Below, piece after piece: positions 34,907 to 43,760 of a DNA stretch of 64,000 nucleotides. The notes below the pieces were generated by a model, which was not told the DNA's origin, searched no databases, and saw nothing but the letters and a program-made list of their open reading frames with translations. Source of the stretch: Roseovarius gahaiensis (lineage in GTDB: Bacteria > Pseudomonadota > Alphaproteobacteria > Rhodobacterales > Rhodobacteraceae); assembly GCF_011601345.1 (NCBI RefSeq), contig NZ_JAAORB010000007.1, forward strand, positions 1 to 64,000. Direction: 5' to 3'. Both the position numbers and the translations under genes were made by a program. Position 1 is the stretch's first letter, and each line of letters starts with the position of its first letter.

Positions 34907-35617
34907 CTAGTGCTTGGCAAGATCATAAAAGATTTTAGCCGCCAAAAACTCAGATTCTTTCTTGGCGGCCTGTTCTTGGGCCTCTTCATCGACGCCCCAC
35001 AATTCTGCTTGCCAGATCTCGTCTATGCGCGAAAGCCGCCAAAGTGCCTGAATATCGTGCAAATCATGCAGTGCCGCAAAGCCGATGATCAGTGACCCGG
35101 ACATGCCAACCAAATCATGAAAGGCCGTCAGGCTGTACGCGTCCATCTGGTGCACGCGTTGCGCAAGCGCGGCCAGGGCCTTGGGATCTTGCGGGCTGTA
35201 CATGATCCCTGTGACCGGTTTCAGCCTTGCATCAAGGATGTCAGCCGCCCAATCCAGCAGTGGATCCCATGCCTCGGCCTGACGCGCCACCAATTCCGCT
35301 GGGCTGTCGGCGCGATAGCAGATCAAATCGGTATCGCCATAGCCCGCGATCATCTGCGCCACTTCGGCATGTTGGTGGGTGACCTTGTCAATCGCTGCGT
35401 TGGCGGCGCGGGTTACCGGCATGGTATAGGGGGCTATATCACCCTCTTGCGCGTCCCATTCTTGGGCAATCGCATTGGCCATGGCCCGGGTTGGAACAAC
35501 CAGTGGCGCTTTGGCGGGTGTCTTTACGGTGCGGCCATCCAGATGCACCGTGAACCCCTGCTCTGTTTCGGCCACCTTTGCGGTTTTCCAGAAACGTTTG
35601 GCTTTCCACTCGCTCAT
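34907..35617 (-). CDS. ATP12-family F1-ATPase assembly chaperone
   Basis: 236 residues. ATP12-type proteins help the F1 alpha subunit assemble in mitochondria and are kept in alphaproteobacteria. Signatures: MSEWKAKRFWKTAKVAETEQGF, LDGRTVKTPAKAPLVVPT, IAQEWDAQ and WDPLLDWAADIL. ATG 35617 overlaps the stop of the HAD gene upstream by four bases (ATGA). It is the last gene of the crcB-rluC-HAD-atp12 operon on the minus strand. Confidence 0.92.
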   Translation of the reverse strand: MSEWKAKRFWKTAKVAETEQGFTVHLDGRTVKTPAKAPLVVPTRAMANAIAQEWDAQEGDIAPYTMPVTRAANAAIDKVTHQHAEVAQMIAGYGDTDLICYRADSPAELVARQAEAWDPLLDWAADILDARLKPVTGIMYSPQDPKALAALAQRVHQMDAYSLTAFHDLVGMSGSLIIGFAALHDLHDIQALWRLSRIDEIWQAELWGVDEEAQEQAAKKESEFLAAKIFYDLAKH

Positions 35618-36300
35618 GATGTGGGCTCCCACAGGTTGGTCAGGCAGTTTGGCAGATCTGAAAAGTCGTCGATGACCTGCGCGGCCATGTGCAGCGCTGC
35701 GCGCGGATGGTAGCCCCAGCCAACACCGATTCCGGCCATATCGGCCGCGCGCGCCATTTCCATATCGAAACTTGTGTCACCGATCATCACGGCATCGGCG
35801 GCGTTCACACCGGTTTCCGACTGCGCCGCGTGCAGCATCGCAGGATGTGGTTTTGACGGATGATGATCGCTGACTTGCTGGGTCACGAAATAGCGGCCCA
35901 AATCATGCGCCTCCAGCAGCTTGTCCAGCCCGCGCCGGGATTTGCCGGTGGCGATCCCAAGCAATACCTCAGGCACGTCATGCAGCGTTTTGATGACCTC
36001 AAGCGCACCGGGATACAGCGGCGAGGAGTGCGCCGCGCCGGTTTTCGCACGCAGGTCAATATAGGCGTCTTTATACCAGTTCACCATTTTCGCATGATGT
36101 GTGGGGTCCAGCGTGGGGGCCAGCCGGGCCACGGCCACATCCAGAGATAGCCCGACAATCCCCAGAACCTGATCACGCGACGGACATGGGTGACCGGCAC
36201 ACTGAAATGCATAGGCCATGGCCGCCAGAATATCGGCCTGACTGTCCACCAGCGTGCCATCCACATCGAACACCACCAAACGCAGCGGGGCCGTTGTCAT
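35614..36300 (-). CDS. HAD-IA family hydrolase (phosphoglycolate phosphatase-like)
   Basis: 228 residues. Motif I DVDGTLVDS (11-19 region, nucleophile Asp), motif II GIATGKSRRG, motif III K in HHPSKPHP, and motif IV MIGDTSFDMEMARA are complete. A cap domain lies between about 20 and 90. It should dephosphorylate a small metabolite such as phosphoglycolate; the substrate is not settled. Both ends overlap neighbours (rluC stop/HAD ATG and HAD stop/atp12 ATG), so translation is coupled. Confidence 0.9.
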   Translation of the reverse strand: MTTAPLRLVVFDVDGTLVDSQADILAAMAYAFQCAGHPCPSRDQVLGIVGLSLDVAVARLAPTLDPTHHAKMVNWYKDAYIDLRAKTGAAHSSPLYPGALEVIKTLHDVPEVLLGIATGKSRRGLDKLLEAHDLGRYFVTQQVSDHHPSKPHPAMLHAAQSETGVNAADAVMIGDTSFDMEMARAADMAGIGVGWGYHPRAALHMAAQVIDDFSDLPNCLTNLWEPTS

Positions 36301-37352
36301 TCAAGATCCTCAAACGGGTCGTTCGGTGCCAGCGACGGCTGCCACTGGAACATCTCCCATGTGCGCAGCATGTGCTGTGGCAAAGGGGCCGTCAGGTGCA
36401 GCATGGCGCGGCTGACCGGATGTTCGATGGTCAGCGACCGGGCGTGCAGGTGCAGTTTGCGGCTGAGTTCGCCACCCAATTGCGCGCCCCATCCGTCGCC
36501 AAGGTTTTCCTGCCCCGAGCCACCGTATTTCCCATCGCCCACGATGGGGTGTCCGATTTCTGCCATATGCGCCCGCAGTTGGTGCGTGCGCCCGGTGACT
36601 GGCACCAGCCCGACCCAGGCACAGCGGCCACCCGCCGCCTCCATCACTGCGTAATCGGTCGTGGCCTGTTTGGCACCTGGCGTGCTGTCCACGTCGCGCG
36701 GGTGCAGGCACAGCATCTTTTCGCCTTCACCGCCCGCGCCATGCCCCGGCGCCTTGACCAATCCAAAGCGGATGTTGCCCATCCGTGGGCTGGGCACGCC
36801 GGCCACCGCGGCCCAATAGATCTTGCGCGTGTTGCGGTGCCGGAACGCTGCCGTCAGCGCCTTGGCCGCGACCCGCGTGCGCGCAAGGATCAAGACACCG
36901 GATGTGTCCTTGTCCAGCCGGTGCACCAACCGGGGCTTTTCCTCGTATCCAAAACGCAGCGCCTCGGCCAGCCCATCGACATGGCGGGTTTGCTTGCTGC
37001 CGCCCTGCACCGGCAATCCCGGTGGCTTGTTCAGCGCGATGATATGATCGTCGCGATAGATCACCGTGCCTTGGATCATCTTGGTATCGGCATCGCTGAT
37101 CCGCGTGCCCATGGCTTGGGCGGCCTTGATCTCGTCCGGGCGGGGCAGGGGCGGGATGCGCACCTGCTGTCCGGCCTCAAGCCGGGTGCTGGCCTTGACG
37201 CGGCCGCCATCGACACGCAATTCGCCCTTGCGGCACATCTTTTCGATGCGGCCCTGCGGCAAATGCGGAAACAGGCGGCGCAGCCAGCGATCCAGCCGCT
37301 GATCGGCATCGTCGGCTTCGACAATCAGGGTTTGCACTTGGCTCATGTCCAT
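36297..37352 (-). CDS. rluC: Ribosomal large subunit pseudouridine synthase, RluC/RluD family
   Basis: 351 residues. An N-terminal S4 domain (about 15-75, RLDRWLRRLFPHLPQGRIEK) precedes the synthase domain with the catalytic Asp in LVHRLDKDTSGVLILA. Further conserved pieces are VYRDDHIIALNKPPGLPVQGG and VTGRTHQLRAHMAEIGHPI. It converts uridines of 23S rRNA to pseudouridine; RluC is favoured over RluD from genome context in related bacteria. It overlaps crcB at its start and the HAD gene at its end. Confidence 0.9.
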   Translation of the reverse strand: MDMSQVQTLIVEADDADQRLDRWLRRLFPHLPQGRIEKMCRKGELRVDGGRVKASTRLEAGQQVRIPPLPRPDEIKAAQAMGTRISDADTKMIQGTVIYRDDHIIALNKPPGLPVQGGSKQTRHVDGLAEALRFGYEEKPRLVHRLDKDTSGVLILARTRVAAKALTAAFRHRNTRKIYWAAVAGVPSPRMGNIRFGLVKAPGHGAGGEGEKMLCLHPRDVDSTPGAKQATTDYAVMEAAGGRCAWVGLVPVTGRTHQLRAHMAEIGHPIVGDGKYGGSGQENLGDGWGAQLGGELSRKLHLHARSLTIEHPVSRAMLHLTAPLPQHMLRTWEMFQWQPSLAPNDPFEDLE

Positions 37353-37720
37353 ATCCCCCGCGCCAGCCAGATGCCCATTGCCAGACCGGCCAGCGACAGC
37401 ACGACCGACAGCACCACATAAAGACTGGCCGATCCGATCTGGCCGCGTTCGTACAAGGTGAAGGCTTCCAACGAGAAGGCCGAAAAGGTCGTGAAGCCAC
37501 CAAGGATGCCGGTCATCACAAGTGGCTTCAGGTGCTCAAGATCGCGGTGAAATGTCAGGACCACGACCACACCCATCAGGAATGACCCGATCACATTGAC
37601 CGGCAACACCCCCAACGGAAAGCCGCCATGACTATGGCGCGCCACAGCCAGCCCTACGCCAAAGCGCAGAACCGACCCGATTGCGCCGCCAAGGGCCACC
37701 TGAAGAAAGCTGAGTATCAT
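37343..37720 (-). CDS. crcB: Fluoride channel CrcB/Fluc
   Basis: 125 residues with four membrane helices. Family motifs: GGAIGSVLRFGVGL, NVIGSFLMG with the pore Asn, and GILGGFTTFSAFSLE with the Phe box and central sodium site. It exports fluoride as a dual-topology dimer. No fluoride riboswitch could be recognised upstream. ATG 37720 starts the gene; the much longer open frame beyond is antisense to asd. Its end overlaps the start of rluC. Confidence 0.94.
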   Translation of the reverse strand: MILSFLQVALGGAIGSVLRFGVGLAVARHSHGGFPLGVLPVNVIGSFLMGVVVVLTFHRDLEHLKPLVMTGILGGFTTFSAFSLEAFTLYERGQIGSASLYVVLSVVLSLAGLAMGIWLARGIWT

Positions 37721-37843
37721 GGTCGCGTCTGTCGCGCGCCGCCCCTGAATTGTCAAGCTGCATGGGGCAAAACGGGAATCCGCTTTAACCTGATGCCGCC
37801 CTGCGGTATGTCCCGATCCGACTGATGCAAACGGAGATCCAAA

Positions 37844-38866
37844 ATGGGTTACAAGGTCGTCGTCGTGGGCGCCACGGGCAACGTGGGCCGCGAAATGCTG
37901 AACATTCTGGCCGAGCGCCAGTTCCCGGTTGATGAAATCGCCGTGCTGGCCAGCCGCCGCAGCCTGGGCACCGAGGTGAGCTTTGGGGACAAGACCCTGA
38001 AAACGCAGGATCTGGATGCATTTGATTTCACAGGCTGGGACATTGCCCTGTTTGCCATCGGCTCGGACGCCACCAAGGTGTACGCGCCCAAGGCGGCGGC
38101 GACGGGCTGCGTGGTGATCGATAACTCGTCGCTGTATCGTTATGATCCGGACGTGCCGCTGGTTGTGCCCGAATGCAACCCCGAGGCGGTTGATGGTTAC
38201 GCCAAGAAAAACATCATCGCCAATCCCAATTGCTCGACCGCGCAGATGGTTGTGGCGCTGAAGCCGCTGCATGATCGCGCGACGATCAAGCGCGTTGTGG
38301 TCAGCACTTATCAATCCGTGTCCGGCTCGGGCAAAGAGGCGATCGACGAACTGTGGGATCAGACCAAGGCGGTTTACAACCCAACGCAAGAGGTCGCGCC
38401 CAAGGTTTATCCCAAGCAGATCGCGTTCAACGTGATCCCGCATATCGACGTGTTCCTCGAAGACGGTTCGACCAAGGAAGAATGGAAGATGGTCGCCGAG
38501 ACCAAGAAGATCATCGACCCCAAGATCAAAGTCAGCGCGACCTGCGTGCGCGTGCCGGTCTTTGTTGGGCATTCGGAATCGATCAATATCGAGTTCGAGG
38601 ATCATCTGGACGAGAGCGAAGCCCGCGACATTCTGCGCGAGGCGCCGGGCATCATGGTGATTGATAAGCGCGAAGATGGTGGCTACGTCACGCCGGTGGA
38701 ATGCGTGGGCGATTTCGCGACCTTTATCAGCCGCATTCGTCAGGACAGCACCATCGACAACGGTATCAACCTTTGGTGTGTGTCCGACAACCTGCGCAAA
38801 GGCGCGGCGCTGAACGCGGTTCAAATCGCCGAAACCCTTGGCCGGCGCGTTCTGAAAAAGGGCTGA
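37844..38866 (+). CDS. asd: Aspartate-semialdehyde dehydrogenase
   Basis: 340 residues. It reduces aspartyl phosphate to aspartate semialdehyde, feeding lysine, methionine, threonine and diaminopimelate synthesis. VVGATGNVGREML is the NADP site, C130 in NPNCSTAQMV is the nucleophile, and SGSGKEA together with VGHSESINIEF marks the substrate region. A typical ribosome site (GGAG) precedes ATG 37844. It is monocistronic and divergent from crcB. Confidence 0.97.
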   Translation: MGYKVVVVGATGNVGREMLNILAERQFPVDEIAVLASRRSLGTEVSFGDKTLKTQDLDAFDFTGWDIALFAIGSDATKVYAPKAAATGCVVIDNSSLYRYDPDVPLVVPECNPEAVDGYAKKNIIANPNCSTAQMVVALKPLHDRATIKRVVVSTYQSVSGSGKEAIDELWDQTKAVYNPTQEVAPKVYPKQIAFNVIPHIDVFLEDGSTKEEWKMVAETKKIIDPKIKVSATCVRVPVFVGHSESINIEFEDHLDESEARDILREAPGIMVIDKREDGGYVTPVECVGDFATFISRIRQDSTIDNGINLWCVSDNLRKGAALNAVQIAETLGRRVLKKG

Positions 38867-38869
38867 TTT

Positions 38870-39355
38870 TTAAAACGGCTCTGTCAAGTTATCATCGGGC
38901 GCTCCTTTTGGGGTGCCCGATTGCGTTTGGTTCAAATGTTGTTTTTCCAGCCATGTGTGCGAATGGCCAGGGAGCGGTGCCCCAAAGCGGCGCATCAGCC
39001 GGGCATAGCTGAACCCCAGTTCAGAAGCCTTGCAGATGCGCCTGTCGGCAGGCCAGTCATGCAGGGCCAGCCCACCACCGGCGGCGCGCAGAACATAGCC
39101 CTTGGATGTCAGCCGCGCCTGCAAGTCGTCCCATCCCTCGGCCTCGGCCAGATCGTGGGCGAGGCGCGCACGCAGGGGCGCGACAAGCCGCTCATCCGCC
39201 CTGACAGGCGGCTTCGCGGCGCTTGCCCTGCCAATCTCGCGCGACAGCAGGTCGCGGACCAGTTGGCCCACCGTAACATCACGCTGTCGCGCCAGCCTGT
39301 TGGCGGCGCGCAGCATGTCTGGGTGAATCTTCATTTCAACACGTTCCAGCGACAT
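38870..39355 (-). CDS. Small protein with N-terminal ribbon-helix-helix-like segment
   Basis: 161 residues from ATG 39355. Residues about 8-45 (MKIHPDMLRAANRLARQRDV, then QLVRDLLSREI) look like a ribbon-helix-helix DNA-binding unit as in CopG/MobC-type proteins. The rest (WDDLQARLTSKGYVLRAAGG and GLALHDWPADRRICKASELG) fits a short, possibly compact C-terminal domain found in mobilisation-type proteins, but no relaxase gene is near. The stop is four bases past asd on the other strand. Function is not assigned; a DNA-binding regulator is the main guess. Confidence 0.6.
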   Translation of the reverse strand: MSLERVEMKIHPDMLRAANRLARQRDVTVGQLVRDLLSREIGRASAAKPPVRADERLVAPLRARLAHDLAEAEGWDDLQARLTSKGYVLRAAGGGLALHDWPADRRICKASELGFSYARLMRRFGAPLPGHSHTWLEKQHLNQTQSGTPKGAPDDNLTEPF

Positions 39356-39476
39356 GGCCCCATTCCACCGCAACAAGGTTAGCAAAGCGTAAATCCGCAC
39401 ATATGGGCCGCTTCGGCTTGCCATTTGTGCTGTGCTGGGGGGATAGTTGCCGCAGAAGTTGCAAGGAGTGTCCGCC

Positions 39477-41102
39477 ATGCGCGTTTTCGTCAGTGTCCTA
39501 TGTCTTTTGCCTGTCCCCTTGTGGGCCGAGGACATTCCCCTGCGCAGCACGGTCACGGCCGCTACGCTTTATCCGCAAGGGGCGACTGTCACCCGGTCTG
39601 TCGGGTTTTCCGCACCTGCCGGTCAGCATGACCTGATCCTGAGCGACCTGCCGCAAAACACGCCGCTTTCGGCTGTGCGTGTGGGTGTTGACGGGGCCAG
39701 TATGGGCAGCGTCACCGCCCGCAATGATTATGTGCCGCCCCAAGACACCGACGAATCTGACGCACTCAAGGCGGCGCGCAGCACGGTTGAGACGCTTGAG
39801 CAATCCTTGCGCGAGGCCGAGGCCAAGGTCGAGGCGATCCGCCTTGAGGAACAAGCCGCGCAGGCGCGCATAGGCTTCTTGCAGAAACTGGGGCAGGGGC
39901 AGGCCGTGGCAGACATGGATGCCGCCGCCCTGCGCGACATGGTTGCCATGATCGGTGAAGAAACCCTTGCCGCTTGACAAACAGCGCTGGATGCGCGCCT
40001 GCGGTCCGAGGCCGCCGATCGTGGCTTGGCCGATTTGCGCCACGAGCTTGACCAAGCCCGCGCCGCCCTGCGCGCGCTGGTCCCGCAGGATACGCCCCGC
40101 GCTATGTTGGCGGTGGCAATCAGCACGCAACAGCCCACTGACGGCACGGTGACAGTGACCTACACCATCGACGATGCAGGTTGGCAGCCGGTCTATGATT
40201 TGCGCCTGACCCGCGAGACCGGCGAGTTGGATATCGAACGCGGCGCGTTCATCCGGCAGTCCACGGGGGAAAACTGGCGCGATATCGCGCTGACGTTGTC
40301 CACATCGCGCCCCTCGGATCAAGCTGCGCCCAGTGATATCTGGCCATGGCTGCGCCGGGTGACCGACCCGAATGCCCCGGTGCCCAAATCGCTGTCGCGC
40401 GGTGTGGCGGCGGATGCCGTGGCTGAACTGGCCGCACCACAGGCCGCGCCGGTGGAGGTACAACAGGCCGCAGCCCAGTTTGATGGTCTGGCCGTGACCT
40501 ATGACTATCCCGGTACGGTGTCGGTTGCGTCAGAGGCCGACCGGGTGCGCATCGCGCTGGGCACGCTTGCGCTTAAGGCCGAGGTCATGGCCCAAGCCGT
40601 GCCGCTTTCGGATGATCGGGCCTTTCTGATGGCTGATGTCACGAACACCGCAGACGAGTTGATCTTGCCCACGCAAGAGGCCCGATTTTACCTTGATGAC
40701 CGGTTCGTCGGTCAGCGGTTTCATGAGATGATCCCGGCGGGTGGGCAGGCCGATTTGTCCTTTGGCGCAATCGACGGGCTGCGCCTTGCGCGGGCCATTC
40801 CACAGCGTCAGGAAGGTGAAAGAGGTGTGTTCACCCGTTCTGGCGCCTTGGACGAAACCGTCAGGATCACCGTTGAAAATCTGACCGCGCAGGATTGGCC
40901 GGTGCGCCTGCTGGATCGGGTGCCCTATTCCGAACAGGACGATCTGACAATTGACTGGAGCGCCCAGCCCGCCCCGTCAGATACTGACGTAGACGACAAG
41001 CGCGGTGTGCTGGAGTGGCGGTTCGATCTGCCGGCTGGTGATACACAGGCGATTGTGCTGGACTATTCTTTGGAATGGCCCGAGGGCAAGGTGCTGCGCT
41101 GA
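39477..41102 (+). pseudogene. MuiA-like (DUF4140/DUF4139) envelope protein gene with one in-frame TGA
   Basis: 541 codons in one frame from ATG 39477, which has AAGGAG (39463-39468) ahead. A signal peptide (about 1-18, ending WAE) is followed by a DUF4140-like domain (AATLYPQGATVTRSVGFSAPAG region), a coiled coil (about 95-195), and a DUF4139 domain (about 205-540, with TVTYTIDDAGWQPVYDLRLT, FIRQSTGENWRDIALTLST and LLDRVPYSEQDDL). Homologues are named mucoidy inhibitor A and are thought to sit in the periplasm. Codon 167 is TGA (39975-39977) within the coiled coil, and the frame continues intact on both sides, so this is a recent nonsense change, a sequencing error, or readthrough (TGA followed by C). 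Confidence 0.85.
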
Positions 41103-41112
41103 GGCCACCCGA

Positions 41113-41763
41113 TCAGATCGGCACAAAGTCACCAATGGCCGGGCTGTATTGCTCTACCCCGCCTTCGCCGATCTCGTGCCACAGGCCATGCAGGGTCAGC
41201 GTGTCATTTTTCACGGACTCGGCCACGAAGGGAAAGGTCATCAGGTTTTCAAGCGACACAATGACCGCCTGTTTTTCCAGCGCATGGCGGCGTTTGCCTT
41301 CGTCGGCAATATCTTTCACCCGCTCATAGCCGGGGCGCAAAATATCCATCCAACGGCCAACAAAACTGGATTTTTCCTCCAAGGCGGGGGCCTTGCCGGT
41401 GCACATTTCAAGGCAGCCCTGCACCCCGCCGCAATTGGAATGCCCCATGACGATCACATGCGCCACCTTCAGCGCGGTCACCGCATATTCCACCGCAGCC
41501 GATGTGCCGTGCTGATTGCCGTCGGGTTCATAGGCGGGCACCAGATTTGCGATATTGCGGTGAATGAAAAACTCGCCCTGATCCGCCCCGAAGATCGAGG
41601 TGACATGCACCCGGCTGTCACAACAAGAAATCACCATCGCGCGCGGATGCTGGCCTTCGTTCGCCAGCCGCCGATACCATGACTGATTTTCCTTGTAGGC
41701 GGTGGCCTTCCAGCCATGAAAGCGGTGCACAAGGTAGGTGGGCAGTGGCCGCGCGTGTTCCAT
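41113..41763 (-). CDS. Beta-class carbonic anhydrase
   Basis: 216 residues from ATG 41763. It hydrates CO2 reversibly. The zinc ligands are C47, H108 and C111, within SCCDSRVH and GHSNCGG; D49 and R51 form the usual catalytic pair. The second Cys (C48) replaces the common Ser and is harmless. The family often helps bicarbonate supply for carboxylases. The gene is separate from its convergent neighbour (the MuiA-like pseudogene) and divergent from a small hypothetical gene. Confidence 0.94.
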   Translation of the reverse strand: MEHARPLPTYLVHRFHGWKATAYKENQSWYRRLANEGQHPRAMVISCCDSRVHVTSIFGADQGEFFIHRNIANLVPAYEPDGNQHGTSAAVEYAVTALKVAHVIVMGHSNCGGVQGCLEMCTGKAPALEEKSSFVGRWMDILRPGYERVKDIADEGKRRHALEKQAVIVSLENLMTFPFVAESVKNDTLTLHGLWHEIGEGGVEQYSPAIGDFVPI

Positions 41764-41912
41764 GAACGTCCCTCGGTCTTTTGGTTCCCGCTGTGATAGT
41801 CGGTATTCTCGGATAATTCGAGAGACAATCTTGCCACCGTGAAACCATTTGAAAACCTGTTTTCGGCCATTTTGGCACAGGCCGTGGGGGCCTGACGACA
41901 TGGGGTGAGATT

Positions 41913-42293
41913 TTGGAACATGTGACTTTGCTCAGACAGGATGAAGCCGTGCGCCTTGATGCGACCCGGCTTGAGACGCTGGTCGCCCAGCTTGGCGCAA
42001 CCGGGGCCGAAGACGTGATTTGCCGCGCGCTTGAAGAACTGGCCGCGCGCCTGTCGCATACGGAACGCTGCTATCGTGAAGCCCGCAGTGACGATATGCG
42101 CCGCAGTGCGCGCAGCCTGATCGCGATTTCCGATCAGATCGGTATGCAGAAACTGGCGCAAGTGGCGGGTGACGTGACCGATTGCGTAGATCGGGGTGAT
42201 CGGATTGCGCTGGCCGCTACCCTCGCCCGGCTGTTGCGGATCGGCGAACGATCGCTTGGCGAAATGTGGGATATTCAGGATTTGCGGATTTAG
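41913..42293 (+). CDS. Conserved helical small protein of unknown function
   Basis: 126 residues from TTG 41913 (MEHVTLLRQDEAVRLDATRL), with GGGGTGAG just upstream. The product is almost wholly helical, with heptad-like patterns (LETLVAQLGATGAEDV, ALEELAARLSHTER) and no membrane segment or signal. It resembles Hpt-like or coiled-coil scaffolds only in general shape. It sits 88 bases before the M17 peptidase gene on the same strand. No function can be assigned. Confidence 0.55.
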   Translation: MEHVTLLRQDEAVRLDATRLETLVAQLGATGAEDVICRALEELAARLSHTERCYREARSDDMRRSARSLIAISDQIGMQKLAQVAGDVTDCVDRGDRIALAATLARLLRIGERSLGEMWDIQDLRI

Positions 42294-42380
42294 CGGCGCG
42301 GGGCATTTGACGGCTTGCAGGTGACGACAGGGCATATAGGCTGCGAGCAATATAGCCCAAACCGAAAAGGGACGCGCCTG

Positions 42381-43760
42381 ATGGACCTGAGTTTCGCCAC
42401 CGCCGACAGCCCCGCCATTCCGCTGCATGTCATTGAACAGGATGCGCTTGACGCTTGGCTGGCCGATCAACCCGCGCATGTTGCCAGTTGGGTGCGCGCG
42501 GCCGGCTTTGCCGCCGGACTTGGCACAACCCTTCTGGTGCCTGATGCCAAGGGGGCGCTTACCATGGCGTTGGCAGGCTACGGTACGGCCGAGGCCCGCG
42601 CGCGCGGCCGGTTCCACCTTGCCACCGCCGCAATGCAACTGCCCGAGGGCATCTATGCCTTCCACGGCCTTGATCCCGCCCGCGCCGAGGAAGAAGCGCT
42701 GGGTTGGCTGCTGGCGCGCTATGCGTTCGACCGCTACCGGGATCAATCGCCAGCCACCGCCAAGCTGGTTGCGCCCAAAGGCGTGGATGCCGCGCGGCTG
42801 CAAGTGATCGCCGCCGGTGAGGCGCTGACGCGCGACCTGATCAACACGCCGGCCGCCGATATGGGCCCCGCCGATCTGGAAGCGGCCTGCGCCACGCTGG
42901 CCTCGGCCCACGGGGCCAGCATTGACGTGATCCGTGGCGACGCGCTGCTGGAACAGAACTTTGCCATGATCCACACGGTCGGCCGCGCCGCTGCACAGGC
43001 ACCACGCCTGATTGACATGCGCTGGGGCGAGACCGGGCCGACACTGACGCTGGTGGGCAAGGGGGTGTGCTTTGACACGGGTGGCCTGAACCTCAAGCCC
43101 GCCGCCGGTATGGGGGTGATGAAAAAGGACATGGGCGGCGCGGCGACGGTGCTGGGTCTGGCGCAGATGATCATGACGCTGAACCTGCCACTGCGGCTGC
43201 GCGTGCTGGTGCCTGCGGTCGAAAACGCCGTGGCCGGTAATGCGTTTCGCCCCGGTGATATCCTGACCGCCCGCAATGGTCTGACGGTCGAGATCAACAA
43301 CACCGATGCCGAGGGTCGCCTTGTGCTGGCCGATGCGCTGGCCTACGCCGCCGAAGACCAGCCCGACATGCTGGTGTCCATGGCGACGCTGACCGGTGCG
43401 GCGCGGGTGGCCGTGGGCCCCGATCTGGCCCCCTATTTCACCGATGATCCCGATCTCGCCAGCGCGCTTGACGGGGCGGCGGCACATGTGGCCGATCCGG
43501 TCTGGCGGCTGCCGTTCCATACGCCTTACGAGGCGATGATCGAACCGGGCATCGCCGATCTGGATAATGCGCCCAAGGGCGGTTTTGCCGGGACGATCAC
43601 CGCCGCGCTGTTCCTGCGCCGTTTTGCGGGCGGCACGCGCTATGCGCATTTCGACATTTACGGCTGGAACCCCGATAGCAAACCGGCCCGTCCCAAGGGC
43701 GGTATTGGTATGGGTGCCCGCGCATTGCTGCAAGCCTTGCCAAAGGCGCTGAACCTTTGA
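42381..43760 (+). CDS. Leucyl aminopeptidase family (M17) peptidase
   Basis: 459 residues from ATG 42381. An N-terminal macro-like domain (about 1-150) is followed by the catalytic domain: VGKGVCFDTGGLNLKPAAGM and VMKKDMGGAA hold the first metal ligands and Lys, and NNTDAEGRLVLADALAYA holds the acidic ligands and catalytic Arg. It removes N-terminal residues from peptides in the cytoplasm with two metal ions. It may be pepA-like, but several paralogues exist in this clade. It is coupled (TTGA overlap) with the NlpC/P60 gene. Confidence 0.92.
   Translation: MDLSFATADSPAIPLHVIEQDALDAWLADQPAHVASWVRAAGFAAGLGTTLLVPDAKGALTMALAGYGTAEARARGRFHLATAAMQLPEGIYAFHGLDPARAEEEALGWLLARYAFDRYRDQSPATAKLVAPKGVDAARLQVIAAGEALTRDLINTPAADMGPADLEAACATLASAHGASIDVIRGDALLEQNFAMIHTVGRAAAQAPRLIDMRWGETGPTLTLVGKGVCFDTGGLNLKPAAGMGVMKKDMGGAATVLGLAQMIMTLNLPLRLRVLVPAVENAVAGNAFRPGDILTARNGLTVEINNTDAEGRLVLADALAYAAEDQPDMLVSMATLTGAARVAVGPDLAPYFTDDPDLASALDGAAAHVADPVWRLPFHTPYEAMIEPGIADLDNAPKGGFAGTITAALFLRRFAGGTRYAHFDIYGWNPDSKPARPKGGIGMGARALLQALPKALNL

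Noticed and set aside
37343-38824. A 493-codon open frame on the minus strand covering crcB and more
   Set aside because: Only its last 125 codons are CrcB; the rest is antisense to asd, which has a complete family match on the other strand.
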